Positions 10,001 through 21,392 are shown, counted from the stretch's first letter. The stretch is DNA of 64,000 nt from Sipunculus nudus (GCA_026874595.1 CM049314.1:25431729-25495728); one strand, 5' to 3'. Notes: a model not told the origin generated them from the sequence alone. Made by a program: numbers and translations.

Positions 10001-13000
10001 GATACAATAGTTTTACTAATGAAAACATTCAGGTTTGTTTTGTAGCAACTGTGCATATAATTTGGCAGAATCAGGTTTACACTGAACGAAGTGTGACTGA
10101 AAGTTTGATTAGGTGGTAGGATTTTTAGTGAAAAGGCATTTTATTCTGCGGAAGGCAAATCTGTATTTGAGCCTTTAAGGTGAATATTTCAAATAATTCG
10201 ACCCCTGTTATGTAAATCATTTGTTTTTTTTTGGATTTTGTCACCCCTTTTCGTATTCCATTAGACCATGTTAAACCCTCCCTTGTTCTGTTTGAGTATG
10301 ACTGTGAGTATGTTACCCCCTTCAGTGTCATCTGGGACTTTTTCAAGCCCTTTTGTGTTCTGTTAGACCATGTAAAACCTTCCTATTTCCGGTTTACCAT
10401 GTAAAACCCTTCCTTGATCTGTTTGACTATGACTATGTTATAACACCTTTCGTGTTGTATTGGACTTTGTCACAACCTTCCGTTGATATATCTGTAACAT
10501 CAGTCTATGCTTGGGAAATATTTGTTTATTTCCATGTACATCAATGCATGCAACATCGGATCAGCATGGTCTCAAGCTGACGTAAACTGGTCGTATATGA
10601 TTTCCGGTTGTCGCATTGCTGTAATGGAATTTACATTCATTTTGCACCAATTCCATAGACCACAAAGATACGCTGGCTGTTTCCGATCTCATTTTGATAG
10701 ACGCAAATCTGTTTATCTGTGTTCGGCTCAGCTTCTATTTCTGTAGTTTCATCGTTGTATGACTGCTTGGGTGTTTTGGTTCGAGCTTTTTGGAGTTGAT
10801 ACTGTCTTTTCCTTCGCCTCTGCTAAGATGTTCTCACATCAGTCATATTCTGGTTCTCTTTGTTGTCATATCCATGTATTCCAACAATGGAATTAGCAAG
10901 TTTAAAATGGCTCGAGTCACGATATATTTCTCGCCCATCAGATATTCTTCTTGCTACGACACTGGAACCATCAATTCTGTAGATGATATAGAATTAAGGC
11001 CCATACGCTGTTGACCATTTGTTCGTCTTGGTTTGTCGGAGTAATACATAATCGCCCACCATAAACTGTTATGTTTGGTATTGCGATTTTCGCTGTTCTG
11101 CTTTATCTTTTGCTTGTATTCTTTATCATTTCTGTTGATAATGTAATCTCGTTCTGGTGCTGGATTTTGTTGTGTGGAGTAATCCAGTTATGTCCTGACT
11201 GTTCTGTTCATGAGAGCTTCTTTTGGTGTTACGTTTTTCATAGCGTTCATGTTTTGTCAGTTTTTCAAGTTGACAGATCTGTTCATTTTTGTTCAGTACT
11301 TTCATGAAGCTCTCTGCCTCACCATATGCCCGTGAATGGATTGGTGTCACTCTGTAGTGTGTGAATCCTTTTTGTGCAAACTCTGCAAATTCTTGGGATT
11401 GAAAGGGTGGTCCATTGTCTGATTCTAGTACTCGTTGTGCCCCGTGTGTTGCAAATATTTTCTTTATCTTCTCAACAGTTGTTGTTGCTGATGTTGTGTT
11501 ACATCTTCCACTTCAGGATACCTGGTTCTTTTATCAACAACTACTAAATTGTGATGTCCATCCGGGTATTGTCTACCAAATCTACCGATACTACTTCCTA
11601 TGCTTTCTCTGGGATCTCTGTTACTTTTACAGGCTCTTGTCTGTGTGACTTTGTTGTAACCTGGCAATCAAAGCATTGACCTAGCTACAATCTGTTCGGT
11701 CATTCTATTCATTTGCAGAAACCAGTATCTCGCTCTTAGCATATGCTTGGTCTTGGTTATTCCAAAGTGATCCATTTCATGGACTGTTTTCACAAGCTTT
11801 CTTTGCAGTTTGACAGGAACGATATTTTGATGTGATCTGAAGATAAGTCCTTCGGCAATACACAGTTCATTTCAACTAGAGTAAAATAGCTGAATGTCAA
11901 GATCAGTGCGGCGTCTCTCCCAATCACCAGTAAGAATTGTATCTCTCAATTTACTGAGTTGTTTATCTTGTCTTGTTTCCTCTTTCATGTGGTCTAGTAC
12001 CACTTCTTCTTTTATAATGTGCTTGATGACTTTCTCTGAGTCGTCATTACCAGTTATTGGTAATGGGTTTCTTGACAGAAAATCGAGAGGATCTGACTCG
12101 TCCTTTCCCGGGTTGTAGATCAGTTCATTGTCAATATCTTGCATATCCATTACCTACTTCTTGATTCGGGTTGGCAGTTTTGCTGTTGCTTTGTTGAAGA
12201 GTGGGAGTAGTGGCGTATGCGCAGTGATAATGGTCAATCTGGATGCTCCCAGTAAATACATCCCGAATCTTTCTTTGGCCCACTTTATGGCCGTTGCATC
12301 CTTTTCTGTTTGACTGCGTCTCTGCTCAGTTTTTGTGAGTGTTCTACTAATAAAGCGCACTGGTTGTAATCCTTTGTCAGTTTTCTGGAATAGCCCTGCT
12401 GCTGGACCTTCATTAAAACTTGCTTCATTTCTCAGTATAATAGGTTTAGTGGGGTCAAAGTATGCCATTGTGTTTTCACTCGTAATACTGTCTCCCTCAT
12501 ATGGAGAGACACGTCCTCTATCTGTGAAGCTTCTGTTAAAAACGGATTTAAGTCCAATTTCTTACTGATAGATTTCTGGACTAAATGTTTATTATCAATT
12601 GTCTTTTTGAGATGTTCTAGTATCCTTTCATCACCGTTATCTCCGTATTCGCACTCTATAGCTTGGTCTCTAAGTCGGGCAGCATAGGTACTGGTGGTTT
12701 CAGTATTATTTGGCTTCAATTTCAAGAATAAACACCGTGAATGTTTTTTATTTATCTTGGGCAGAAAGTGTTTATTTAGCTTTTGTCTCAGAATGCTATA
12801 CTCGTCTGTGTCTTCTCTATCTGGCAAGCTTTGCTCTAATCTAGTGAGTTCTTTGCTCCCTTAGATGATTAGTGCATCCTTATTATGAAAGGGGTCCGTG
12901 ATTTTGAAGAATCTAAACTTTCCCTCGGTTCGCTCTAACCACTCCTCCCAGGCTTTACCAGCCGCTAAGGGTTCATCAGAAAGTGTAAATTTGCGGGGAT

Positions 13001-14103
13001 CTGAGGCCACGAGTGTCCGCTATGACAAAAGTGGCTGGTGCTGCCGCCTAAGGTTGTGACATGTCACATAATCATATGAAAAGAATATGAACAGTCCTAC
13101 CTCTGTCCGTCGTCAATTATATACCTGTAACAACAGTCTATGCTTGGGAAATATCTGTTTATTTCCAAATGGTCTCTAACTCACGTAAACTGGTCGTATA
13201 TGATTTTCGGATGTCGCAAAACTGTAATGGAATATACGGTTGCCCTGTATTTAACTCGTAGATATTACACCTGTGTTAAGTTAGACTATGTAAAACACCT
13301 TTCTATTTCCCTTTGAAATTGGAATTTTAAAAATTTTTTCTTGTTTTCGCTTAAATCTTTTCCATTTGAAATTGTGACACCCTTCTGTATTCTCTTCTTG
13401 TCCTGTAAGACCATGCACTTCTCTTCCGTGTTGTGTAATCCGATAGACCATGCATGCATGATACACCCTTCCGTGTTCCGTTTGCCTATAAAAACACCAT
13501 TCATCTTCCGTTAGACTGTGTAGCACACATCTGTGTTCTGTTAGCTCACGTAAAACATTGTGTTTCTTAGTACTTTGTATCACCCTTCCTTGTTCTGTTG
13601 GACTATCTAACAACCTTCCGCATTCTGCTGGACTAAAAAACATTCTTCCATGTTCTGGTGGATAACATAATTCCCTTTATTTTGCACGTCTTTTATTTTG
13701 ACATCCTTCCATGTTCTGATGGATTACATAATTCCCTTTATTTTGCACGTCTTTTTTTTTTACACCCTTCCATGTTCTGCTGGACATGGAAATGTCCTAC
13801 CATGTTCCGTTTTTACAACAGACAGACGTCTGCGGATCTGCTTTATATCATATACTTTCAATTCGTTTTTCAGGTGACAGTCGTCTGTGGGTCGGAGCTT
13901 CAAATTCTTTAGGTGACGCTGATGATCTCCGCTGGGTGTTTGTAAATCAGCCAGTGCTTTATGGTAATTTCCATGTGAGCAGAGGATCACATAATTATAC
14001 TATACCCACGTGTGTCGTCTTAGATATATGGCTTGCATTCAAATGGCGAGAGTATCCGTGTAGTTGGACTTACGGCAAGGCACTTTGTGAAAGACATTCT
14101 TAA
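6798..14103 (+). CDS. C-type lectin-like type II membrane receptor, 3 exons, one frameshift
   Basis: Three exons join in consistent phase (1/1) into a cytoplasmic tail, a transmembrane helix, a short stalk and one C-type lectin-like domain. Such proteins are type II surface receptors, often in innate recognition. Visible lectin hallmarks are NWIKAQSFC in exon 2, then LWVGAS, a Cys in PTCVVLD, a Cys in YPCSW and the final Cys in ALCER. This gives the four canonical cysteines. The calcium/sugar motifs EPN or QPD and WND are absent (NQP is in their neighbourhood), so classical sugar binding is doubtful. The tail has YVDL in an acidic context (DHEYVDL), resembling a hemi-ITAM. Exon 2 has lost one base modulo three between HNSN and IETEEEW, so the gene is a pseudogene unless this is a sequence error. 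Intron 2 (about 6.3 kb) is filled with repeats. Confidence 0.8.
7457..7614 (+). CDS. Lectin receptor exon 2 (first half of lectin domain, frameshifted)
   Basis: The exon lies between a pyrimidine-rich acceptor ending tttcag and a donor AAAG|gtatca. The split codon G|AC joins exon 1 to give PPADNSTDF. The first part reads YTIDKGLDKNWIKAQSFC, including the first domain cysteine. After HNSN the frame changes by one base, and the rest reads IETEEEWNAVYPHLSK, a standard lectin-domain segment. The length of 158 bases does not fit the flanking phases, whereas 159 would. The defect is therefore visible both from homology and from arithmetic. Confidence 0.8.
7615..8489. other. Intron 2, unassigned part
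   Basis: A+T-rich intronic DNA with no feature recognised before the minisatellite. Confidence 0.5.
8490..9245. repeat. ~33-bp minisatellite in intron, block 1
   Basis: Diverged units near 33 bp contain CCTTCCGTGTTCTGTTGGACTATG-like words, here given as CCTTCCGTGTTCTGTTGG and ACTATGTAA. The period is often a multiple of three, which keeps chance frames open. The same unit returns at 10225 and 13255. Confidence 0.85.
9246..10224. other. Intron 2, unassigned part between minisatellite blocks
   Basis: About 980 bp without the repeat unit and without a convincing frame. It may be another insertion into the minisatellite, but no terminal repeats were found. Confidence 0.4.
10225..10484. repeat. 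~33-bp minisatellite in intron, block 2
   Basis: Continuation of the 8490-9245 unit, ending where the LTR element begins. Confidence 0.8.
10493..10635 (-). repeat. LTR, 3' copy of the minus-strand element
   Basis: The block begins TGTAACATC and ends TTTACA, fitting the TG...CA rule. It matches 13125-13238 except for a gap of about 25 bp and scattered changes. Confidence 0.7.
10790..11667 (-). pseudogene. Integrase remnant of the LTR element
   Basis: Minus-strand frames contain PGYNKVTQT, then a degraded DFGGPYPDGH-like stretch followed by NLVVVDKRTRYPEV. Further along comes HSRAYGEAESFMKVLNK, a form of the HPxANGxAE segment holding the catalytic Glu, and then TKHERYEKR. Toward 10900 a GDYVLLRQ-like C-terminal segment is recognisable through frame changes. 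Several frameshifts and stops make it inactive. The neighbouring RNase H identifies it as gypsy-type pol. Confidence 0.75.
11872..12468 (-). pseudogene. RNase H remnant of gypsy-like pol
   Basis: The frame 12468-12154 reads AYFDPTKPI, GLFQKTDKGLQPVRFISRTL and WAKERFGMYLLG, typical of the RNase H that follows gypsy-type RT. The usual TDAS catalytic segment reads NEAS here, so the first acidic residue is replaced. A second frame (12150-11872) begins near IDNELIYNPGKDESDPLDFL, the domain end, followed by the linker to integrase. A break separates the two parts at about 12152. Confidence 0.8.
12480..13065 (-). pseudogene. Gag-like remnant of the LTR element
   Basis: The frame contains AAGKAWEEWLERTEGKFRFF, one in-frame stop after HNKDALII, then SLPDREDTDEYSILRQKLNK, TTSTYAARLRDQAIECEYGD and ISKKLDLNPFLTEASQIED. 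This is the retrotransposon-gag arrangement found in K02A2.6-like elements. It ends directly against the RNase H segment, marking an internal deletion that removed protease and RT. Confidence 0.75.
13125..13238 (-). repeat. LTR, 5' copy of the minus-strand element
   Basis: It begins TGTAACAACAG and ends near AATATA. It is shorter than the 10493-10635 copy by one internal gap. The end is uncertain by a few bases. Confidence 0.65.
13255..13800. repeat. ~33-bp minisatellite in intron, block 3
   Basis: The CCTTCC-GTTCTG unit resumes after the LTR element. Near 13640-13790 two units of about 75 bp containing GGATTACATAATTCCC or a close form lie in tandem. Confidence 0.8.
13874..14103 (+). CDS. 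Lectin receptor exon 3 (second half of lectin domain)
   Basis: The acceptor tttttcag precedes GT GAC AGT, completing a Gly codon with the phase-1 base of exon 2. The exon encodes GDSRLWVGASNSLGDADDLR, then the WV...NQPVLYGNF region, CVVLD, YPCSW and ALCER, and stops at TAA (14101-14103). All three cysteines expected in this half are present and the frame is intact. No polyadenylation site could be assigned with confidence. Confidence 0.85.
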
Positions 14104-15134
14104 GCTGTGGTGTCTTACAAGCATATATATAGGCTGTCGGGCCGGGGAACTAGCCGGGGATTTTTGTTTCTGTGCCAGAGGGGATAAGGGTTAAATCTGC
14201 ATTTTTTTAGGAGTAAAATTTAGACTTTAACATTCAAGATAAAAAACATAACTAGGGCAGGCAGAATTACGTAAACTGAATATCTGGTACATTTCTGCTG
14301 GTAGGGCGTCTGATTAAATCTTGAAAAACGGTCAAAATCTTCATTAAAATGCATGTTTAGTTCTTATTTTTCCACTTTTCCTACCGTGGAAGCGGGACTC
14401 CTTGTAGGCCGAATTCAACCATCATACCATAACGTACGTGTAAACATGTTAGCCATTATTCTTTCATTATTAGTTTTAATATAAGGATTTAAGTTTATGC
14501 ATCTGTTGAGATGTTTAACCGGATACATTCTTAGACCATCTTAAACTTATACCTTTTCACTGTTCTAATATAGGCATGAAATACATATTTTCATGACAGG
14601 CACCATCCATCTCTCTATTTTATTTTTCTATAACCCTTTTCTGTAAATGTTTGTCTGTATATTAAGAATTTATGCTATATATATTGTATATGTTACCGTT
14701 TTAATTTTCTGAACTCTTCCCTAGTTTGTGTTATATACTTATACGTTAAAATGCTTGAAAAGTTTGTGTGTCATTTGATTTTTTTCCAGTTTGCTCAGAC
14801 AACATCTCCTTTTCACATGTATTTCGTTTACATAAGATTTGTTTTAATGTTATTTGTATATATTTGTACATATACATTCCAGCCTCATGCAACAAAAGTA
14901 TGGTTATACCTATTTTTATGTGATAAATAAGGAATATATTATTCATAGAAAACTTCACCCAATCCCCCAAAATCGAAAACAAGCATGTGTTTTGAAAATT
15001 AGTGAAATATTTCCATTTTAGATTGTATTTTAATGTAAAGAAATCTGTGTTTTGGTTAAACATCAAATACTTGTCCATATCCCTACTCCATTGACAAGGA
15101 CACAACTTATATTTATTATATAATATCATAACTG
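14104..15134. other. Unassigned DNA after the lectin gene
   Basis: It probably includes the 3' untranslated region. The minus-strand frame at 14746-15129 is rich in codons expected of A+T-rich DNA and has no domain, so it was not called. Confidence 0.45.
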
Positions 15135-15172
<38 letters not shown>

Positions 15173-15173
15173 T
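15135..15173. repeat. (TA)n microsatellite
   Basis: An almost pure TA tract of nearly 40 bp. Confidence 0.95.
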
Positions 15174-15241
15174 ACTCTAAGCTTATAAGAGTGAATGATC
15201 TGTATTGTTCATGACTGTTTTTATAATTACACTAGCTGATA

Positions 15242-15271
15242 AACCCGGTATACCCGGCTTTTTACCGGGTT
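15242..15271. repeat. Short perfect inverted repeat
   Basis: AACCCGGTA and TACCGGGTT form a 9-bp stem around a 12-base loop in otherwise A+T-rich DNA. Its role is unknown. Confidence 0.6.
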
Positions 15272-17448
15272 GGGGAGATGTATTAATTGACAGGATTGTT
15301 GGATCCTTTTTTATTGAAAGATTAAAAGAAAATATAGATTTTCAGTGGTTTACAGTCTCAATAAGATATGTACAAATATTTTGTTAACATTTATTTTGTG
15401 GCGCTGTGCTCTTGGTAAGGAGTTCATACACCGGTATGTTGACCTTAAAGACCTGGTAAGTTGTGATTTTACATTAATTTGCGAACCGGAATGGGACGCG
15501 GGGGCCCTCCGATTTTCGATGATCTATGACTGGTTACTATTTTGGACGTTTGAAGTACAGGTTAATGTGAGGAAGACGTTAATTCAACATAGCTCAACTT
15601 AACCTCTTATTTAATCGGAGCAGGAAGACATGAAATTGTTCCTGAAGAGAGAAACGGAAATATGCATATCTCGTTAGAAGCAGAAGCGTCCAGGGGGTCG
15701 GTCCCCCTTTTCAGCTGCAACCTTTTTCAATCGTATCAGACCAATTCTGAGGCCTGGAACGTTCGCCCCCACCCTACCCCAACCCTTTTCCGGAAATGGG
15801 GACCTTGTATTGGGTTTTTTCATTAATCCTCCTGGGTTGAACCCCTCATTTTCGTAAAGCGAGCCAGAGTCATGTGTTTTTCACATTGACTGACCACACG
15901 CGTGGGTCAGAGCCTTTGTCAAATGTAAGCCCAAACATGCATTAATCCGTCACTGAAAGCAGGGTTATTCATATGCACGGTAGTCCTTAAAGCGGCTTAA
16001 ATCTAGACTTGAGGTGACCACAAAGAAAATTCGGTCTTTGTCGAAGGAAGTTCGACTGTTTTCGGTGATAGCCTCCGCTCATATCAGATAACACGCAAAA
16101 ATTACTCAAAATGATGTGTACATTAAAAATTATTTATTCTAATATCGGCCATGTCACTGTGGGAACAATAACCTTTAAAATGAGGTATCGCACAGTATCA
16201 TACGCAACGCGGTTTCAAAGAACATTGCGAACAGAGGTGGACCGAATTCCTTTTATAAGTATTAGATGCATAATACTGGACTATCAAGCGTACGTGAATT
16301 GGGCATCTATGTAAAAAACGCTAATCAACTTTGTAGCACATTCTTATTAAAATCATGATATCTGTCAAAGAGAAAAAAAACACCTTGTTTATTACCGAAA
16401 TTAAATTTCAGTAGCAGTTAGTTTTCTTTAATTTCTTTTGTCGAAACTGAAAATTCTCTTTAAGCAAATCTGCTACACCGTTTATTGTGATCTCCATTGC
16501 ATTCGCAACGACTTCTGAAATGTACAGCCTGCATGTTTGGTCTTTTTCGCAAAAATGTCGGCGACCACTGACACTTAGAGTTTATAAACTGATTTATTTT
16601 ACATGGATCATACAAATATTATTATATATATAACTAATCAAGGCACAGTAGTCAGTATAAAAACAAGGTTGCTAAGCACTACTTTTCTTTGGTTGGTCTT
16701 GTTTGGTGAAGCAATAGTCAATAGGCCTATATTCGATCGGTTCATTTGGTTTGAATATACAGACATATAAAAATGTGGCGGTTAATATGTGGAGTACTGG
16801 ATTGGACAAGATATGGCATAATTACAATAAATTATTCAGTCTGCAGTTATTGTTATTATTCATGTTAATTTGCTAAAAAGCATATGTTTGCAGGGTCGGG
16901 TGCAGGATTTTGGAAAGGGGACAGTCCAACCAAGGGAGACTAATATAAGAATATAAGACCCCCCCCCCCCCACCCGCCAAATGGTCCGGAAAAGGGGGTC
17001 TTGAGCATACATTCGTTTAAATCCCTGAATAGAGCTGTGGCATTTCAAAGGGGAGGGGTTTCTGGTGATTGACGTTTCATCTTATTCATTACATATATCA
17101 GCGTTGTTCACGGTTTTCTAAAGAAATAAATCAGATGATTGACACTGTTTATCATGGGCCTTGGTTGCTGAGAGAAAAATGAGGTGAAGAGTCCACAGGA
17201 ATATAAACAAATAGGACAGAAGTCCCCATCTCTACAATAACACAACTTTCTTCACTCCAAATGGATATTATGGAGTAACATTTCGAGTTTATTTTAAATT
17301 ATTTAAATATAAATTAATTTGTGCTCAATTTGCAACATTTTACAGTCTTTTATTTTGATTTAAATCATCCCAAATTACATTTTTTTCTAAATAAACGATA
17401 ACGTTCATACCGTTTTAATGAGGCAACCTAGGCATATAGGGGAAATCC
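15272..17448. other. Unassigned DNA
   Basis: No gene was recognised. Short frames at 15345-15602 and 16111-16314 have no family features. A C-tract lies at 16959-16971. Confidence 0.5.
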
Positions 17449-18092
17449 GTGTAATTTGGACCCCTTAAAGAAAATCTTCGAAAATTTTAAATATATAAAA
17501 CACATAAAAATTGTAAAATCATTTTTATTGAGGAACCTGGTACAAGAACACTTTACTGTAAAGGTAGACTTGCAAAATTAAAATTACCAACTTTAAACTC
17601 AGTGACAAAAATAATTAATTCTGGTCCATATTACACACTCTGAATGTAATATGGACCACATAAAAGTGTAATTTGGACCATTACCTCAACAGATTCAAAT
17701 AAAGTTAATATCCACTTTAAAAGCAGAAATATTATTGTATACTCTTAAATGACCAATAATGAAGAAAAACATATATCTAAGCATAAAAGCCAAACATGTT
17801 TTCCAATTTATCATGAAAGAAAAAGAGTTATAAAACACCTATCGTCGATAATATTTACTGTAAATACAGCTTGCATGGAGGAAAAAAATTACGAGACATA
17901 ACATAATACTACAGTTACAATTGAAATTTTTAATTTAAGTTAAAATCCACTTCAAAAACGGAAATGTTATTTTAACACATTTATTTACCTATATATGCAC
18001 GAAGAAGAACATGTTTTCTATTTATTCCTCAATGTGTGTGCACTCTCCTGTACAGGACTGTAATAGACTATGCCCCCTCCCCATATCAACGC

Positions 18093-18106
18093 GTATATAT
18101 ATATGC

Positions 18107-18158
<52 letters not shown>
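18093..18158. repeat. (TA)n microsatellite, left part
   Basis: A TA tract interrupted by two GCG triplets at its left edge. It continues at 19018 beyond the solo-LTR-like element. Confidence 0.9.
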
Positions 18159-18160
<2 letters not shown>

Positions 18161-18162
18161 AT

Positions 18163-19013
18163 TGTTACGGAACCTAATAACAACAGATCACGTAGTCGTG
18201 ACGAGCATAAATTTGTTACGGAGATAAATAAAAGTCAGATTCTGTAACACTAGGCAGTGTGAAATGTCTAGGGAATGAATAAAAAAGTCAGTGGTTTTTT
18301 TTTGTTAACAAATAATTATAATTTATTCTTAAAACAATCCCAACATTACAATAAACTAAATCAATACAATTACACAGTAAAACAACAGCTTAACAGTAAA
18401 TCAATACAATAACACAGTATAATAAGTTAATTGTACAGTACCAGAGTGTCCAGATCCTAGGCTTTTCTGGCTACCACCACTGTCACAAGTCCTTTAAAAC
18501 ATGTAATCCAGATGAACAGTTCGCGTTAATCTTCTCAGAGAATTCAATCCCGAAATCAATCTTGTTGTAATGCAAAAGTGAAGTTCTGGTAAGAGTCCCA
18601 AAGGCAAACTGAAGACTGAATAAAATCTGTTACAAAGTTCGAAGAATATCTCTCAGTGCTGCAATTATCGGAAAGGTCCACAAACTGACTCACACTCTTC
18701 CGTCTCCGTATAGGAATATTTCTGTCTCCCCTCGGCTCTATAAACACAGCCCTCATTTATAACTTTTTCACCCAAAGTCCAGAGACTTCTTTTTCGCGAA
18801 CAATCCAAAGGAGACAACAATAAATAATACACACGCGCCCAAAGAGCAGACCTGACATTCCAGACTAAAACAAAGAACGCTGTGTTTCTACACCTCAGAG
18901 TTCAACCAGTACGGATTACACCGAGCGCTGTGTCTCTACACGCCATAGCAACGCCCTACGTCTGCGCTACACGAATCAGAATGTCAACAGCGCACAATAA
19001 AAGAGACACCTGT

Positions 19014-19017
<4 letters not shown>
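18163..19017. mobile_element. Solo-LTR-like element inserted in (TA)n
   Basis: An 855-bp block starts TGTTACGGAACC and ends ACACCTGTAACA, the TG...CA ends with short inverted repeats (TGTTAC/GTAACA) usual for LTRs. It is bounded on both sides by TA tracts, as if it had landed in one microsatellite. The TA context hides any target duplication. No coding sequence is present, and a MITE is the alternative. Confidence 0.55.

Positions 19018-19069
<52 letters not shown>
19018..19069. repeat. (TA)n microsatellite, right part
   Basis: A pure TA tract continuing the one at 18093-18158. Confidence 0.95.
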
Positions 19070-19072
<3 letters not shown>

Positions 19073-19167
19073 GTCGGATGCCCACTTGCCATATTTGCCT
19101 TTTGCTTTCCTGGATGCCCGCGTAGTCATGTCGGCTAGTACTATAGCCCTTTAAATGTGCCTTCGTT

Positions 19168-19482
19168 TGTGTAAAGGAATATGTTTCCATGTGCGCGTAT
19201 ATGCGTATGAGCGTGTATTCGCGTAAAACAATAGGTGTGTTTCCATGTGCCTGTATATGCGTATATGCGTGAACTGGCAGACGTAGGCCTATATATTTGT
19301 CAGTGGATCGAGCAGGCCTTCCACAATAAGATGCTGAAGAAACGTCACTATACCCCGAATCCTGTGGCGATTTTCACGCATATATATATATGCTGATTGA
19401 CACATGGAAACACCCCAGGTACAAAATCATATGAGTGATTTTTCACGCATATGCGCATATACGTGCATATGGAATCACCCGG
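19168..19482. repeat. Nested foldback element with four related arms
   Basis: The inner arms at 19234-19275 (GGTGTGTTTCCATGTG...) and 19374-19416 (...CACATGGAAACACC) are inverted. A related outer pair lies at 19170-19220 and 19438-19482, each with TTCCAT-TGC-CGTATATGCG-like words. This gives two MITE-like hairpins, one inside the other. No protein is encoded. Confidence 0.65.
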
Positions 19483-19621
19483 CTCTTAAGTCAATTGCAG
19501 TGTAATCTGGGAGAAGGAAGTAAATCGAATGATATTTTCCTTTGATGTGTAAAATGAACCACCTGTGTGTAATTTGGACCACCGGTCCATATTACACCAT
19601 AGGGCCTGGTCCATATTACAC

Positions 19622-21088
19622 ACAGGAAGTCGATATGCAGATTTTGACCCTGACCTTATTTACATATTATTAGCCAAAATCAAATTGGCCAGCTAGACCC
19701 ATGTTATAAAGCTGTGTAATGTTGGGACATGATGGGATCTTCATTGAATAACAGTCAGAATACTTCGATATTTATATGCATGGAAAATAAGAACAAACTA
19801 TGAAATTAACATCTTCAAGTTGAATATACTCCAACCCTTGCACCTAGTTTACCTGCACTGTCATTGGATGCTTCAAAATGGTCGATGCTATAGTGACGAA
19901 CTTGCCTCGTTCTGGTACTATTTTTCCAAATATGGAAATTTTGGGTGTTTCAAATTACACGGTGGTCCAAATAACATAGGCCTGCCTGAACTTAATTTGT
20001 ATCTATATATACAGGCCCAGGGCTACGAGATGCATAACTGCAATGTTATTATGGACCAAAAATGAAGATAAATATACTGTAAACTACATTTATTTAGTCA
20101 ATGGTGTTATCTCTAAATGCTATATTAGGAGTAGGTGTTTTATTCCCTTCAGAAGTGAGGGGACGATAAGGTATCGCCTAAACAGTGAGGGAAACATGTG
20201 TCCCTAGGCTCCGTCCACTCCTAAACTTTCGAAACGGCAAGGTCCATGCTGTCCATTCAAGTTCATATGGATCCATACTGCTGGTCCTTTGGAAATATAT
20301 TATAGGTTACCTGAATCGGGACCTTGACCAACTGGTCGTTATCTTAAGGTTGTCGCTAATCAAGGTGGCCATAAACTAGCTTTTACTGTATATTATAGGC
20401 CCTATAGATTAACTAAAGCCATAAATTGCCATGGACTATTTTAACAGTTCATGTATTTAGGAAGTGTAATTATGCAATAAAAAAATAAATGTATGAATGG
20501 CAAAGATGAGAACGTTTCCATATTAGATAAGAAGTCGTTTTCATATACTTTCTTGTGTGTGTGTGTGCGTGTGTGTTTTATGATAGGGCTTGATGGATGA
20601 ACGGTAGATAACACGTTTGGAGGAACAGATTAGATAGATGGATCAAAAATTCATAGTGAGTACCGTAAGCAATATTTCATGCTGCTCATGTTGGGTTAGA
20701 AGATTTAATGTTCTCATTGGGGAATTTCATAGGGTAGCCTTTCAGCCAAAATAAACCTGTTTGGGGCCGTGGCTTCACTTTGCCAAAGCTCAGCAGCAGA
20801 CAGCGACCTCTATATGCAACCGTAATTACTAAATTTCGGTAAAGAACGGTATATGCCATCTCCCCCTTCTGATCACAAAATCCATCGATACCATCTTGGA
20901 TTTTCGATCGTTATAATAATAAAATCCCTTAAATCAGCTGAATATGCCGATCACAGAAATGAATATAAAGTATTTATAAGAAAGATTATGGTACTCGAAT
21001 GACTCTTTACAGCTGGAGACAGAAAGAGCACTGAAAGGAATAAAATGGAGACTTATTGAGGAACTGGCGCGCAACAGAGAAGAGCGAG
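19622..21088. other. Unassigned DNA upstream of the RNF168-like gene
   Basis: No gene was recognised. A short GT microsatellite lies at about 20555-20577. The last few hundred bases before 21089 should contain the promoter and 5' untranslated region, but no element could be assigned. Confidence 0.5.
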
Positions 21089-21392
21089 ATGGAAACAGCA
21101 AAAACACTTAAAGCGTCAGAATGTATGTGCCCTATATGTTTGTATATTCTCATAGAACCAGTAACATTTCCTTGCGGACACGAATTATGCCATCCGTGTT
21201 TCAAAAAGCACGTAGAGGAGGCGAGTTTGACCTGCCCGATGTGCCGAACAAGAATTTCTGTTTGGGTTCGGAAAGCAACGAAGAATAAGACTTTAATCAA
21301 CCAGGAACGCTGGCGTCTGATCCAGCAAACATTCCCAGAGAGAATCGAGAACAGACTAGCTGGGATAGAGGAGGATTGTGAATCCGATGACG
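21089..21392 (+). CDS. RNF168: RNF168-like exon 1 (RING finger)
   Basis: The ATG at 21089 starts METAKTLKASE. The RING reads C14-x2-C17-x11-C29-x-H31-x2-C34-x2-C37-x11-C49-x2-C52 (CPIC, CGHELCHPC, CPMC), all eight zinc ligands present. Residues PCGHELC and RTRISVWVRK follow the RNF168 pattern. The exon ends GAT GAC G with donor gtaagg at 21393, phase 1. The frame is open upstream to a TTG at 21056, but no ATG lies there, so the ATG at 21089 was chosen. Confidence 0.85.

Larger units (their letters stand above)
10486..13238 (-). mobile_element. Decayed Ty3/gypsy-like LTR retrotransposon, internally deleted
   Basis: On the minus strand the order is LTR, gag, RNase H, integrase, LTR. The two end repeats share long blocks such as CAGTCTATGCTTGGGAAATA and CGTAAACTGGTCGTATATGA. 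Protease and reverse transcriptase are missing between gag and RNase H. GTTG flanks both ends (10482-10485 and 13239-13242) and may be a 4-bp target duplication. The element splits the intronic minisatellite, so it is younger than that array. Confidence 0.8.
17449..19621. mobile_element. Possible DNA transposon bounded by GTGTAATWTGGACC motifs
   Basis: The word GTGTAATTTGGACC or GTGTAATATGGACC occurs forward at 17449, 17666 and 19567, and in a shortened form at 17646. It occurs reversed at 17623, 19584 and 19608. The motifs cluster near both ends in opposite orientation, as terminal and subterminal repeats of a DNA transposon do. No transposase frame was found, and the interior is disrupted by other insertions. 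The borders are tentative. Confidence 0.4.

Noticed and set aside
14746-15129. 127-codon minus-strand frame
   Set aside because: A+T-rich composition and no recognisable domain; it is likely a chance frame.
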